NCBI RefSeq assembly: GCF_040436345.1
Contig: NC_133235.1
Coordinates: 20,484,660 to 20,548,659, forward strand
DNA: 64,000 nt
DNA from: Pagrus major
Lineage: Eukaryota; Chordata; Actinopteri; Spariformes; Sparidae
Direction of reading: 5' to 3'
This document shows positions 1 to 11,825 of the stretch, in pieces (the stretch's first letter is position 1; each line of letters opens with the position of its first letter). The notes below the pieces were generated by a model that worked only from the letters and a program-made list of their open reading frames with translations, was not told where the DNA came from and searched no databases. The position numbers were made by a program, and so were the translations under genes.

Positions 1-2746
1 ATAGCAGAATCCAACCGGCAGTGTTGGTTTGGCACACTGTTTCTTTATTCCCTCAAGAAGTGGTAATGGTCTCACTAAGTAGCTACCTTAAAATGGTTGT
101 CAGTCTCTGTAACAGTTGTCTTTTCATCACAATTCACCTTCCAGTGGTTGTCAGCTGTTCCTGTAGTCCCAGGTCCCCCCCTCTTTTCTTTCAGCCTCCT
201 ATTTTATTATCTCCAAAGCTGTCTCTCTCACTCCCTGCTCAGCTGTCCTTTGTAGCGGCACCAAACACAATGACAGCTCCAGAAACACCCACTTCTACCA
301 AAACGCAATGCCTCCTGATTCCTGAGTGGTGTGAAAAGGGACAAGAATACAAGGGACAAGAAAAGAGAGAAAAACAGAGAAAATAGCAGACGTAAGGATA
401 GAGGCGAGAGATGAGTGGTGGAGGGGGGGGCTGCGATGAAAAGGGCTAGCGTTTGGAGAGAGGTGCTAAGCCTCAGCAGTCAATGGGACCCTTCCTCCTC
501 TAATCGGAGAGAATGCCTCTACATCGCTGTGATAATGGGATGCAATGGTTTTGTGAATGGAGGTAATAAAGAGAGAAATGGCTCACTGGTCCCTCGCTGC
601 CACCTTCCTTTTTCTCTCGGGTCTCTGTTTGCTCTTCTTTTTTCTTCCAGAGATGAAAATGAGGGGGTCAGAGACCTCCGACCAGCCCACCACTGTGCTT
701 GACAACCGGCGTTCACAGCTTCCACGGGTTCCTTATTGAACAGATCCTCAGTTAATAGGGAAGACCACCTCTTGATGCTTTATGGCCAACCCCCCAACAG
801 CATAACCACTAAAGCCGCTTCGAGACCTCCAGCTTTAGTCCTGTTAACATACAGATTTATATTCTGCCGTGTGGAGCCTTTTCACTCTCTTTTTCGCTTC
901 CTCTCTCTCTCCCACCACTCCCCCATTTCTTGCTCTCTCTCTCTCTCTCTTTCAGTCTCCCTCTCTCTCCCTCTCCCTCTTTAGTAGTCAGGATCCATCC
1001 CACTGCTGAATGGCTGCTTTGCCTGTGTGTCTGTGCTCACAGGGGAAGTCTCTCAATCTGGACGCCACCTTCACCGTGTTATTATTCTCTAAACTGCTCC
1101 AACAGCCTCCGCCAACATGTCTGCTTACATACAAGAAAGCCACAGGTTGTATGTTTATTGCACTGACATACGTAACGGAGTTCCAGAAATATCCACGTTT
1201 TTGTATTTTCATTCCAGTGCAAACAAGTAAAGCCAGCAAATACAAACAACCTGGTTAAATGGTTTCTTCATTATTTATTACATATGATTCATTAATCATC
1301 TTATTTAATTATGTATTGGCTTCTCTTGTGACAGCATGGGTTATGTATTGCTTTTTTTTCTTATTTATTTTTGTTGCTCAAAGCGATGGACTATTCCCAA
1401 AAGCATTTCACAGTCTGGCTATAGCAGTCCTTGGATATGGTTCATCATGGTGTGACTACATGTGAGTTTCAGGCTTCACCAGTAATGGAGTTGGTGATTT
1501 TATTGGGGTTAAAATGTCAGCACACCACGCTGAAAAAACCTTTTCATTTCTCCCCGGACCAAACAAGATTATCACTCATTGGCTACCCAGGGATGTCTCA
1601 TTATCATAACAATAGGTGAACTGCCAAGGATATGACCACAGCCCTTGAGGATTAAATCAATATTCTGCCCCGGTAACCAAGCACAGAGACCATAGCAACC
1701 ATTTTGCCACAACACTATAGAGGTATGCAATTCAGATAAAAACTACCATTTCATCCGTAAACTTCGGAGGAATGCTGTGTCAAACATACATTGTCACCGT
1801 CGAGATGCAATTTTAAAAATGCTCACAGAAGAGAATGCAGCATGACAGACTATCACAATCTTTTCACCTGACAGGCAATGCTGAGACTTAGATTAGGTCA
1901 ACCAGAACAATGTCTGAGGTATAGCAATTTCCAAACTACAAGACGAAAGCCGTTTTCTGCTCCTTCTACCCACAAGAAGTACAAGCTAAAATCAAAACAG
2001 AACTAAAGCCATTTAAAATGAGACATATTATGAAAAACTCACTTGTGCAGTATGTATTTGGGTATCCAAAGTGTCTAACAACCGAGAAACTGTAAAATAA
2101 CCACTAACTGGCTGAAAAGTGACTGAAAATCTATTAAATTGAGTGAATTTTACTCCCAGAATTGTCCAGTAACTTGCAAGCTCAAGGATGTGTGGATTTT
2201 ACTATGGACTACATTATCAATGAGGGCCAGTAACTTTACAAGGTCAAGAATGGATCAATACTGGCTGTCTGTGACCTGACTTCAAACTTGAAAGTTTTGC
2301 CATGTTGCTTTACTGTTTATTTTGTAGGTCAGCCTGTTGAATCAGGCATTAGCTTGTTGCTCGGCTAATGTGGCTACTGCCAGTCTGGTGCGATGTTGGA
2401 CTACTGTTGTAATATTGAGGGTCAGGAGAAACTGTGTGAACATTAAGCCTCATTTGAAGCCAAGTAAACAACAAGCAGTAGGTTTGATGCCGGGAACCGT
2501 TTTTTTGATGCTGCTTTTCATGTTTGTACTGCAGCATTAGCTCAGCTAGCATTAGCTTTGTTGTTATACACAGCCAGTTTTGCTATGGGATCCTCACCTG
2601 TATGTGCACTTGTGTTGCTGCGGTATGTACATTTACTTGATAGACATGCCCTGAAGATAACAATAAAAGTATGTGTGAAAAAGAAATAGTCAAACTGCAT
2701 GAATTTATTTGCTTGACAACTTTCATTAGCGCCTAGCAGTTAGCTT
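1..2746. other. Gene-poor stretch, no gene recognised
   Basis: No open reading frame here resembles a family I know. The longest frames (60 to 120 codons) have biased composition from CT-rich tracts and lack convincing splice context. A polypyrimidine tract followed by AG lies at about 630-650, but the sequence after it shows no recognisable domain. I see no RNA gene. Confidence 0.5.
894..982. repeat. CT-rich low-complexity tract
   Basis: Interrupted (CT)n and CCCTCT runs cover this interval. The apparent Leu/Ser-rich reading frames over it are artefacts of the repeat. Confidence 0.8.
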
Positions 2747-2988
2747 GGGATCATCCCTATGTTCCCGGGTCCTATGTTCCCCGGGTCCTATGTTCCCCGC
2801 TTTGTATGTGACTGGGGAACATAGGACCCTTTTTCTAATAAAGGGTCCCATGTTCCCCGCTGTTCACCCAAAGGGTCTTATGTTCCCCGCTGTTGCCGGT
2901 TGATGAACAAACTGGGGAACATAGGACCTTTTTTGGGAAAAACGGGGAACATAGGACCCGGGGAACATAGGTACGCTCCCGTTAGCTT
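2739..2988. mobile_element. Foldback MITE-like element made of 12-bp modules
   Basis: The element body is 2747-2980 (234 bp). The 8-bp direct repeat GTTAGCTT lies immediately on both sides (2739-2746 and 2981-2988) and reads as a target-site duplication. The ends are inverted (GGGATCATCCCTATGTTCCC against the reverse complement GGGAGCGTACCTATGTTCCC). Inside, the module CCTATGTTCCCC or a close variant occurs five times forward (2755, 2771, 2787, 2847, 2877). It occurs four times inverted, as GGGGAACATAGG, at 2814, 2914, 2944 and 2960. The whole element can fold into nested hairpins. There is no coding capacity. An 8-bp duplication would suit a hAT-type superfamily, but this is inference and I cannot name the family. 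Confidence 0.7.
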
Positions 2989-4259
2989 GCTACAAAGCTG
3001 CAGTTATTGGCCTGCTCTGCAGTGAGGTAGAGGCTAATATGGATCATATTCCTTCTCTAACGTGTGGTGGTGAAGGTTTGGTTTAGAAGCACTTCTTGTG
3101 GTGATATCCATGGTAAAAACTGCTGCTAACTAAAATCACCAGTGAAGCTGACCAAACAGTGAGCAGCACTTGACAGTATGAGAAAACTAAAATAAAACAA
3201 TTTACCTGAAAATGAGCATAAAATGTTTCCTTTAATAACTCATAACATCATGACACCTGAAATATATCAGGAACTATTCCATGTCAAAATGTCACTGACT
3301 TGATGACCATGTTTAAATTTACAAGTTGTTGATGCCTGACTCAAGGCCAGCTTACCCACTCCTATAGCTGCACTCTGTATTCACAGTCATGACTGGTAAT
3401 GATTAATGTGCTACAAACACTTAGCAGTGATGGATGATGCTGTGCTCATTTAACATATGAGGCCTTCACTGAGTTTTAATATGTCTTCATTCACAAACAG
3501 AGCCAAGTGAGTCAATTTTGCTGACAAACACTGACAAACTATAAAATCCTCCAGTATGGAGTCACATTTGAGATACTGCACAGGTACTTTAGAAATACTA
3601 CTCTACAATGACAATAAAGTTTAACTCAGTACATCAGTGAGCATGTAGGGAGTACTTGAAGATGTATACTGTTGTGGTGTTTGTTGAAAATACAATAAAG
3701 GGTGTCTACAGATATCAGACACTTGAATTTAATGCTTTTTATTCTGTTCTTCAACCAAATTAAGCACCTTAGTTTTGGACAAATCATATTTTTTTTTATT
3801 CAGTACTTTCATGTAAGTATAAAGGGATATAGTACATACAGTATGAGGTCCAGTGCAGAGGTAAGTTTTATGTTTATGGCTATTAGAGTGAGTTAGGTTA
3901 ATCAACATTGTGCAAGTGCAAATATAAAGTAATAGGACAGTATTACATTTAGTGTTTGGCTTTAAAGATTTGTAACATCTGAAATGAGGACTGCAGAAGT
4001 GCCCAATTCCTTTTGACAACAATAAATTAAAAGATGGATAAATGAAATTAGATATAATGCAGCAATTGAGACCTCACAAATTAAAACTTAACACTATTTA
4101 ATGACATTTAAGGCATAATATTTATATAATTGAATTTAAGACATTTTAAGACTTTTAAGGACCTGCAGATACCCTGCATTAATTACAAGAATACACACTA
4201 AAACACACCAACAGCAGCAATAATGTCTAAGGGACCATCTCCCAGTACTGGACTAGTCT
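2989..4259. other. Non-coding, AT-rich, nothing recognised
   Basis: AT-rich sequence with stop codons in all frames. One 97-codon minus frame (3729-4022) has no domain similarity that I recognise and no splice or promoter support. Confidence 0.5.
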
Positions 4260-4740
4260 ATTAAAACCAATCTAGTCTATTTTACTCGCCTGCTTTAGCA
4301 TCTCTACATTGGTTACCTGTAACATTTAAAATATTAATAATCATTTCAAGCACATTTGGGGTTGGCCCCTAATTATATGATGTACTTACTAAGACCCTTA
4401 TGAGCCTGAGTGCAGCCTGAGATCCTCCGGCAGAAAACTCTTAATAATTCCTGGGTCAAGGCTAAAAACCAGGGGAGACCGAGCCTTTGGAGTCCAGACT
4501 TTGAAACAGGCTGCTGGAGGAGATCAAGCAGGCAAGCTCTGTTTCTTTTTTTTAAATCTCTTTTTAAAAACACTTTTTTTCAGAATGGTTTTCTCCTGAA
4601 TTGGTCACTCTTCCATTTTAGTTGTTTTTAATGTGTTTTAGTTATTCTTACCTCGCTTGTTTAATTTATTGTATGAATTGTACTGTTGTTTATCTTTTAT
4701 CTGTAATTACTCCTGTTTATGTCTTTGTAACTTGTTTTTA
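4260..4740 (+). pseudogene. Decayed non-LTR retrotransposon 3' end (L2/CR1-like)
   Basis: Across several frames the plus strand keeps peptide islands typical of the C-terminus of vertebrate L2/CR1-type reverse transcriptase polyproteins. These are a LASLHWLPV-like block near 4295-4315, then SLRSSGRKLL and PGSRLKTRGDRAF-like blocks near 4418-4485. Frameshifts and stops separate the islands, so the copy is dead. Sequence after 4620 is T-rich (TTTTAATGTGTTTTAGTTAT and similar), as in LINE 3' tails. The left end is not defined. The family assignment rests on remembered motifs. Confidence 0.55.
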
Positions 4741-7142
4741 AAAAATGTAATATAGATAAAGTTATAATTATTAACAGCCTGTGGAGTGTGGTGGATGTGC
4801 AGAGGGTTGACTGTAACCTGTCTGACTTGTCCCATCAGTACTAACCTCAACATAGCAAACAGTGATGTTTTCACAGCTCCTGGTTTCACAGCTACTGAAC
4901 AATGACTTAAAATCTGAATATGAAGTAGATTGTGGTGAATAAACTGAACTGTCATCAGTGAAACAAACCTACAAACATTTATTCACATCTTAATAAATAT
5001 TCAATGTTAGAGTTCTGTGATTTTTGTCATTGTTGTTGCATAAATCTGCATTTGACATTCAATTTCCATGTTCAGTAATAGAATGCAAAATAGTCTTCAT
5101 GCTGATTTATTTGCATTCTCTGTACATTTGGATAATGTTGTCCTGTGCAGAGATTAGCAAACTTAAATTCCAAATTCATACTAGCAGGCATGCCTGTTGT
5201 TGCAGATTGGAGGATGAAAGTGGTGGACTTTTCAACAGTAATTGGCTTTCAAGTGGATGGTAGAATGCACAGCATAATGCAGTGAATATTAATGTGGAGG
5301 AGTAATATTTGAGGCGCTGCTATGCACTGCACTCTCTTTTTTGGGGGCCTTTGAATTTGACTTATCAATTGATGTTTTGAAAAATTCCTGGCCTAAAACA
5401 CCTCTGGCTTATAGATTACTAGACTCTTTCCAAATAACTGACAGTGTCATAACTGCATATATAACTAGTCCATATATGTTTGTAAAAGGAACTTAACACT
5501 GTAGAGATGCAACATAACATATAGGCTAGTCGACTCTAATGCAGCTGAAACAAGAGTGAGGAGCTTTTACTTTTTAAAATCACAATTCACAGTAATGTTT
5601 GATGTATGTGCCTATCGTATACAGCACTAGATATAATTCAGCTCTCAATCATAATCTATGCTCTTCCTTGGCCCTCTTTATTTGATCATACTTTGTGCAA
5701 ATGCTTTTAGGTAGAAATACTGTTGAGCAAAGGTCAGATTGCTTTTTTGCACATCCAAGAAATGTGTTATGTGTCTATAAATGCACAAAAGCTTTGTCTG
5801 GGATAATGCACATTAAAATGTTAAGCACTGGGAGAAATGATCAATGTGATCGAGTTCGACTGTATGGATCACTCACTGATACCAGGATTTTTGATGGCTG
5901 AAACACAGAGAAATTTTTTTTTCTCATCAGTTTTAATCTGAATTGTTTCATAACAAGCTTGCCATGGTTTAGCTTGGTTCACAATGCACAGTCACAAACA
6001 ATGTGATTCATACTGCTGGTGTGCTGCGCTGTATGTCTGCTGTCACCAAAGATGTGTTGCAAAAGCCTTGACAAAATCCTCTATACAAAAGTTAACCTGA
6101 TTTGACAAGTAAACATCTTAATTTAGTGAGTACAGAGAAACAACACAGCAGCACTACTCCCGCTCTCACTATGTGGCTATACGTAAAAGATGTTGGATAT
6201 TAATGTGCTATAATTACAACAGTTCAGCGAAAATTCCTATGACAAGCAAACCGCCCTGATATGATGTAGAGCTAAAAGGAGCAATTACGGTAAGTCATTC
6301 TTTGTGATGCCCAAGTAAGTTATGCAGATTTGGCAAGCACCTCAAAGGACGGATTGCCCTGTTAGGAACTGAACCCTGCACTAAAGCAGTCGACATTTAA
6401 GAGCACATACATCATGAAGTTAAAGACGGAGCAGCAGAGATGCAACACTGCACTGAACAGAGCAGCACCAGCAGGAGGGAGCAGAACACAAGCTGAACTA
6501 CTGATTAGACTGAAAGTGTGATCCTTTATAGCTATCCCAGCCTCTAATAACTTTGTTTTACTATATACAACGTTCTGCAGCTTAAACAAGTACATTGCAA
6601 CTCATACAAAGTCAATGATTAGAACTTTTTGAGTAGCTTAGATGTGTGTTACAGGCATATTTTTAGCCCTAAATCACAGTACACATCTCATCACTGTTTC
6701 CCACAGAATGGCCATGCACTTATGCCTTGCCTTTCTGTTTCTCTCTCATATTATGTTCTGCTGTTCTGTTGACTTTCTTCATCAACAATATGTTTTATAA
6801 AGTCACCCAACAAACACACCCTACGCTTTGGACTTTTTCATCCGTAATTCCATTTACACAACAGCAGGTGAGCCGCATATATGGGAAGCCTGTTGTTAAA
6901 TATGTAGCCTATTGAAACCAACGTGGTATCAAACAGCATCGCAGGACTACATCAAATAGAAGAGGTTGCGTCACAATCAGTGCGTTTACAGGAGGGATGT
7001 AGCCTCCTGTAAACACAGGTTTAGAGTGAGGGCAGATGGTCACCTAGTTAAATTTATAGCAAATGGTGTCATTCTTTCGGGTAGTTAAAAAATGCTGCTA
7101 AAAAATATGCTTCAGTGTGAATATATTCAAAGAAACAACTGC

Positions 7143-7174
<32 letters not shown>

Positions 7175-7177
7175 GTA

Positions 7178-7237
<60 letters not shown>

Positions 7238-8046
7238 CATACATACATACATACATACATGTATATATATGTATATATATGTTATATACACAAACTGTTA
7301 TATTTGTACACCAAACTGTGAGACAACTTGTGCATTCTGCAACTACAGTAAGTAATCAGTGCGGGTATCAAACTGCGCTTTGTTCTATTAACCTCCAAAC
7401 CCTGCAGAATAAAAAATAAAACAATCACTGCATGTCGCCTTTAGCAATATGTTAATATGAAAGGCTGCGATAAACAGAACAGGCAACATTTTTCTTTTTC
7501 TGTGACTGTCAGACAGACATATCAGTGTAGTAGATGTGCACACAGTCACCTTTTTTCTTCTCTTCACAGATGAAATAAGCAAACAGCAGAAAAATCTGCC
7601 AGACAACAGAGAAAAAGATGGCCTTCACAATACGGTCAACCAATAGCTGCTATACAACGTGTGTGGCAGTTGCTGCAAATGACCTTGCATAAATGCTGTC
7701 GGAGATAAAGGCCTATTCATATGTAATCTGCTGCTCTATATCTGCTGTGCACTCGTGGAGAACAAAATTGAGAGCATCCAAGACCTTGGACACAGAAATG
7801 GGAATGTGCTGAAGAGTGTTAGCAGTAATTACATATTGAAACTGTAACACTAATGTATCATTCATCAAAACAAATGTACCCATTTCTTAGAGAAAAAGAG
7901 ATATTTCAGTAAATCTATGAAGTATCAGAGGGTCAGGTCAGGTTTTTACAGCAAATTCTTTTCATATAAAACCTGAAGATAAATAACATGGATGAGTTTC
8001 TACTCTGCTGCTCACTTAAATATGTCCTGCCAAATATACACTATAT
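4741..8046. other. Non-coding stretch, no gene recognised
   Basis: Apart from the TA-rich microsatellite at about 7142-7280, this stretch holds no reading frame or RNA that I can identify. The short frames at 5024-5263, 5695-5901 and 6362-6595 show no known domain. Confidence 0.5.
7142..7280. repeat. (AT)n / (CATA)n compound microsatellite
   Basis: A long alternating TA tract with interspersed GTATAT passes into a CATA tetranucleotide run at about 7232-7260. The Tyr/Ile-rich frames on both strands are translation artefacts of the repeat. Confidence 0.9.
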
Positions 8047-8295
8047 TGGGGCACCACGTTATGGTCAAAAGAATTATATTGCGATTATTTAATTATTTGC
8101 AATTGTGATATGATTGACAAGGAGTGAGAATGATGGGGGGGGGTTTTCAGTGAAAATTAGAACTGTGATGCAAAAATTAACATCGTAATGATTAATATTT
8201 TGCTTTTATCCAAAAATTGCAGAATCTTGCAATCTGTATATTGCAGTTAGCCATATTGCGATTTTGATTGTATTTCAATTAATTGTGCAGCTTTA
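8047..8295. mobile_element. Short TIR-type DNA element relic
   Basis: The left end resembles GGGGCACCACGTTATGG and the right end reads AATTAATTGTGCAGC. The interior has ATTGCGATT and its inverse, and CAATTGTGATATGATT. A diverged relative lies near 11920-12191, sharing the CAATTGTGATATGATT core and the CCATATTG...TGTGCAGC right end. The family looks like a common teleost non-autonomous DNA transposon. I do not have a name for it. Confidence 0.5.
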
Positions 8296-8750
8296 CAGTA
8301 TATAAATTATAAAATGGAAGCTGACCAGATGTTTGTATTTTTGTGAGCTGAAGTATTTTGGGTGTATTGTATAACAGATAGAAATGTTTTCTTTTATGTT
8401 TTGTTTGTGAAAATTTGAATAAATAACTGCAACTTGCTAAAAGGATTTAAATAATGAGTCCAGTCTAATAAAGCTGTTACTGCTACAGCTCCACTGCTTA
8501 TTAGAGTTGTGATGTTTTTTGCTGTCACACTACTGTTCATTACTTTTACTTTCACTCTACAACACAATAGTCTACGTGATAGAGTGATGTTGCAGTAACT
8601 TTATCACATCTCCTGCTTACTTGCTATACAACCCCGACTACAAAAAAGCTGGGACGCTGCAAAATGTAAATAAAAACAGAATGCAATAATTTGCAAATCC
8701 TTTTAGACCTATATTCAATTGAACACGGTACAAAGACAAGACATTAAAAG

Positions 8751-9550
8751 TAGGGATGCTCCGATCAGGGTTTTTTGCCCCCGATACGAGTCCGAGTCCT
8801 TTGATTTTTGAGTATCTGCCGATACCGAGTCCCGATCCGATACTCTTATAATACATTTAAAAAATTAAAAAGATCGAAGAAAACTATCCAAGGTGTCCCT
8901 TATTTTTTATTATATTTTAATAAGTAACATACACAACACATCATACACAATTTTGCATGCAAGCAGTGCTTGAACATTCTCCAGTCAAAACAGAAAAAAT
9001 ACTCTTCACATTAGAACGTAGTGCAACTTAGACTCAATAGTCTCATATTAAAACAAACAGCATCTTAACTTAAAGTGCTAGAATAAAAATAAATACAATA
9101 TAAAATAAAACAAATGAGCCAGGTGTTTGTTTTTCAAGTGTCGAATTAAGTTTGTGGTATTAAACGAAGCTTTGTCCTTACCACCCCTCGATATCCCAAA
9201 TTTACATATCTGACAGTTTGCAACTGCATCGTTCTCGTCACTCACTTTAAAATACTTCCACACAGCAGACATGGTGCGCCACAACTCGCCACTCCGCTTC
9301 AAAACAAACTGGCGTGCTGGTCTTCTGCGCATGCGCATGTCGTAAACGGTGGTAGTAAATACTCATTTTATTTTTTTTTATTTTGAATCACCAATAGCCC
9401 ATATATCAACAATCTAATACAAATAATGACTAAATAAATATATATAAAACCGATCTCTGATCGGGTCGTAACGTCCGAGTCCCGATCGAGTCTTCAGTGG
9501 CGTGATCGGCCCCGATTTCCGAGTCACGTGATCGGATCGGTACAACCCTA
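8751..9550. mobile_element. Non-autonomous hAT-type transposon, 800 bp
   Basis: The ends are TAGGGATGCTCC (8751) and ...GGTACAACCCTA (9550), in the inverted TAGGG/CCCTA form typical of hAT elements. A perfect 8-bp direct repeat, ATTAAAAG, flanks it at 8743-8750 and 9551-9558, the hallmark target-site duplication of the hAT superfamily. Sub-terminal regions carry repeated CCGAT/ATCGG motifs on both sides, possible transposase-binding sites. The minus strand retains a BED zinc-finger remnant, but no catalytic hATC domain is present. Confidence 0.85.
9078..9338 (-). pseudogene. BED zinc-finger remnant of a hAT transposase
   Basis: This 86-codon minus frame contains MSAVWKYFKV, then ANCQICKFGI with the CxxC pair, then NLIRHLKNKH with the His pair. 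That is the BED-type zinc finger found at the N-terminus of hAT transposases and ZBED proteins. The frame stops soon after the finger, so the DDE/hATC catalytic part is missing. It lies wholly inside the 800-bp TIR element, on the strand opposite the host genes. It is probably non-functional; a small peptide cannot be excluded. Confidence 0.7.
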
Positions 9551-10014
9551 ATTAAAAGTTCAAATTCATAATCATTATTGTTTTTTGTACACTCATTATG
9601 AATTTGATGACTGAACCAAGCAAAGTGAGAAGAACAAATGTGCCACAACTTTCTTGGAACTGAGGTTGTAGGATTATTTGTGATATGGATGAATCTCAAT
9701 ATTGAGTGGAGCCTCAGTAGCATTTTTAAAGCCAATATAACTCAGCAAAGCATTGGTATGATATAATAGATGAGCATCATAAAGTGCTTTACCAGAGAGA
9801 GATGTGTTTGTATGATGAAACATACCATTTGTGTTCAGTTCCTTCAAGTGCCTCAAATCTCATCAATCAAATAGATAAAATGTCAGCGATATAGAGGCAA
9901 AGACACAACAGAGACGCATCATCACACAATATGGCTACATCTTTGAATCGTGTTACTGGCTTATACTTTAAACTGGTTTGTCAGTGTGAGGGGACATGTC
10001 AATGATATAAAAAG

Positions 10015-10715
10015 AACTGCAAATGATTAATCAATTTGTCAACTATTAAATTAATCAACAACTATTTGCAGGATCAAATTTTTAGGGATGCACGATATGG
10101 ACTTTTTAGCTGATACCGATAACCTATAATTACCTGCATCTCACGGCTGATACCCATAACAATTTCAGATCTTTGTATTTTAAAAATAAGTTCATAACCT
10201 GTAGTATATGCACCCCTGAGGGTAAAAAGGCTTAGATGTAGCGGGCAAATATGGATGATTTATTATTCATAGTTCTAATAAGGTTTATTGTGTTAAACTC
10301 AGACTTTTTCCCATCCTCTTAAAACACTTGCAGAACTCGTATTGCAAGTTTCAATTGTGTTGTCTTCTTCTGAACTTGAAAAACAATGACTCCAGCGACG
10401 ACATGTGTGGCTTGTGTCTATATGTCGTGCATCCCTACAAATTTTTCAAAAAAACAAAAAAACAGGTCAAAATTCTTTGATTTCAGCATCTTAAATGTAA
10501 ATATTTTCTGGTTTCTTTACTCTTCTATGAAAGTAAACTGAATATATTTGGGTTGTGGACAAAACAAGACATTTAAGGACATCATCTTTGGGAAAACCTG
10601 ATAAACATTTTTCACCACTTTCTGACATTTAACAGACCAAACAACTGATCCGATTAATCAAGAAAATCCTCGACAGAATAATCGACAATGAAAATAATCA
10701 TTAGTTGCAGCCCTA
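10015..10715 (-). mobile_element. hAT-like teleost repeat, interrupted by a second element
   Basis: The right end TTAGTTGCAGCCCTA (to 10715) and the interior blocks (GACAAAACAAGACATTTAAG-type region, CATTTTTCACCACTTTCTGA, AATCGACAATGAAAATAATC) belong to a repeat widespread in teleosts. Another copy starts at about 63852 in the opposite orientation. Imperfect 8-bp flanks (ATAAAAAG at 10007-10014, ATAAACAG at 10716-10723) match at 7 of 8 positions. It is split by a 355-bp insertion at 10083-10437. No coding capacity. Confidence 0.65.
10083..10437. mobile_element. Small hAT-type MITE, 355 bp
   Basis: The left end TAGGGATGCACGATATGGA and the right end CTATATGTCGTGCATCCCTA are inverted repeats. 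A perfect 8-bp direct repeat, CAAATTTT, flanks it at 10075-10082 and 10438-10445. The interior (GCTGATACCGATAACC and similar) is non-coding. Confidence 0.85.
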
Positions 10716-11825
10716 ATAAACAGGAGATCATGTTAAACTGAAATCAGAAAAATGGTCATGTGGTCAAAGTCAGTAGATTCCAACATGTTTTTAAAATAAA
10801 ATTAGGATGTAATAGGTATGCTCTTATACTGAATGACTCCAACAATCGCACACTGGGGACAATTTAGATGTCCAACTCTTCATCCCTCATAATAAAAGAA
10901 TATCTAGTAAAGAAAATACAGGCCTGGAGCAGGACCATTTTTATCCTAAATATCAGCATTAAAATCTAACACTTATCAAGATGTTCTACACATAAAAGTG
11001 TCCAGAATCAAATTTATTGAGGTAAACACACAATTACTAAACAAATAAGCCCAGATACCAAAATAAGAAATCATAACAACATCAACTAAAATTGAAATAC
11101 GGCACATTATATGTACAACATCAAGAGGGCAGACGAACCCACTAGGGGGCCTTAAAGCTGCACCACTTTGCATTTATTGAATGCAAAGTTATTGTCAACT
11201 TTATTGTAGAGTATGTGAATTTTTCTGATATCTGAATGTGATGAGAGGATAAATTGAGAATGTGCATAAACTATAATCTGCCACTGAAAGCATAAAAACA
11301 ATCATTCACAGAAAGCTGAAAAACTCCTGGGAAATTTGTGCAGTAGTTTGTTTGGACTCAAAATAGTTTATGCACCAAGTAAATGCCCACACACTAATTT
11401 AGACAAAAATTACCCTGGGCTTTTGAGGCTGGAGTCCTCGGCCTTTAATCCAGCCTTGCTCATAATACCATTTATTTCTAGTAAGCACATCCTCTGTGTA
11501 TTTTAATCTATCTGAAAGCAATGCAAGCCTTCAGGTGGATCAAGAGTGGGCTCACATAAACACTGAATATGACAGCTCAAAAGTCTTTTTCTATGAATAT
11601 TATGGTATCTAAATACACCTCTAGGTCTAAAATAGTTTATAAGCTTCAAGCTACATGGAAGATTACAAAGGATTACAGTGGGATCTACAGCAGGTATACA
11701 TCTGCCATAATAGGATTTCATGCAGCCTAATAACTGGTGCAAGAGTGCCACCCAGTGGACACAATTATTAAATGTAAAGGTGTAGACTCTTAGTATAACT
11801 CAGCCTCTGTTTATCACATTAGTGC
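10716..11825. other. Non-coding, nothing recognised
   Basis: AT-rich sequence with no identifiable gene. An 82-codon minus frame at 11503-11751 shows no known domain. Confidence 0.45.

Larger units (their letters stand above)
8627..9670. mobile_element. TIR element interrupted by a hAT-type insertion
   Basis: The left terminus TACAACCCCGACTACAAAAA (8627) and the right terminus CTTTCTTGGAACTGAGGTTGTA-like end (to 9670) are imperfect inverted repeats. TA at the edges could be a target duplication. The interior after the left end (ACAGAATGCAATAATTTGCA) matches a repeat I know from many teleost genomes. Removing the inner 800-bp element and one duplicated 8-mer leaves about 236 bp, a normal size for a non-autonomous element. 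Confidence 0.65.

Noticed and set aside
630-739. Possible exon after a strong polypyrimidine-AG at about 650
   Set aside because: The following frame has no recognised similarity and no partner exon; the pyrimidine tract is part of CT-rich low-complexity DNA.
2747-2980. CRISPR-like array from repeated 12-mers
   Set aside because: Repeats occur in both orientations, without regular unique spacers, and in an animal genome; a foldback element explains them.
4373-4631. Short ORFs at 4373-4573 and 4410-4631 as genes
   Set aside because: They are parts of the decayed LINE 3' end, with stops and frameshifts.
7069-7419. Tyr/Ile/His-rich reading frames of 60 to 100 codons on both strands
   Set aside because: They are translations of the TA/CATA microsatellite.
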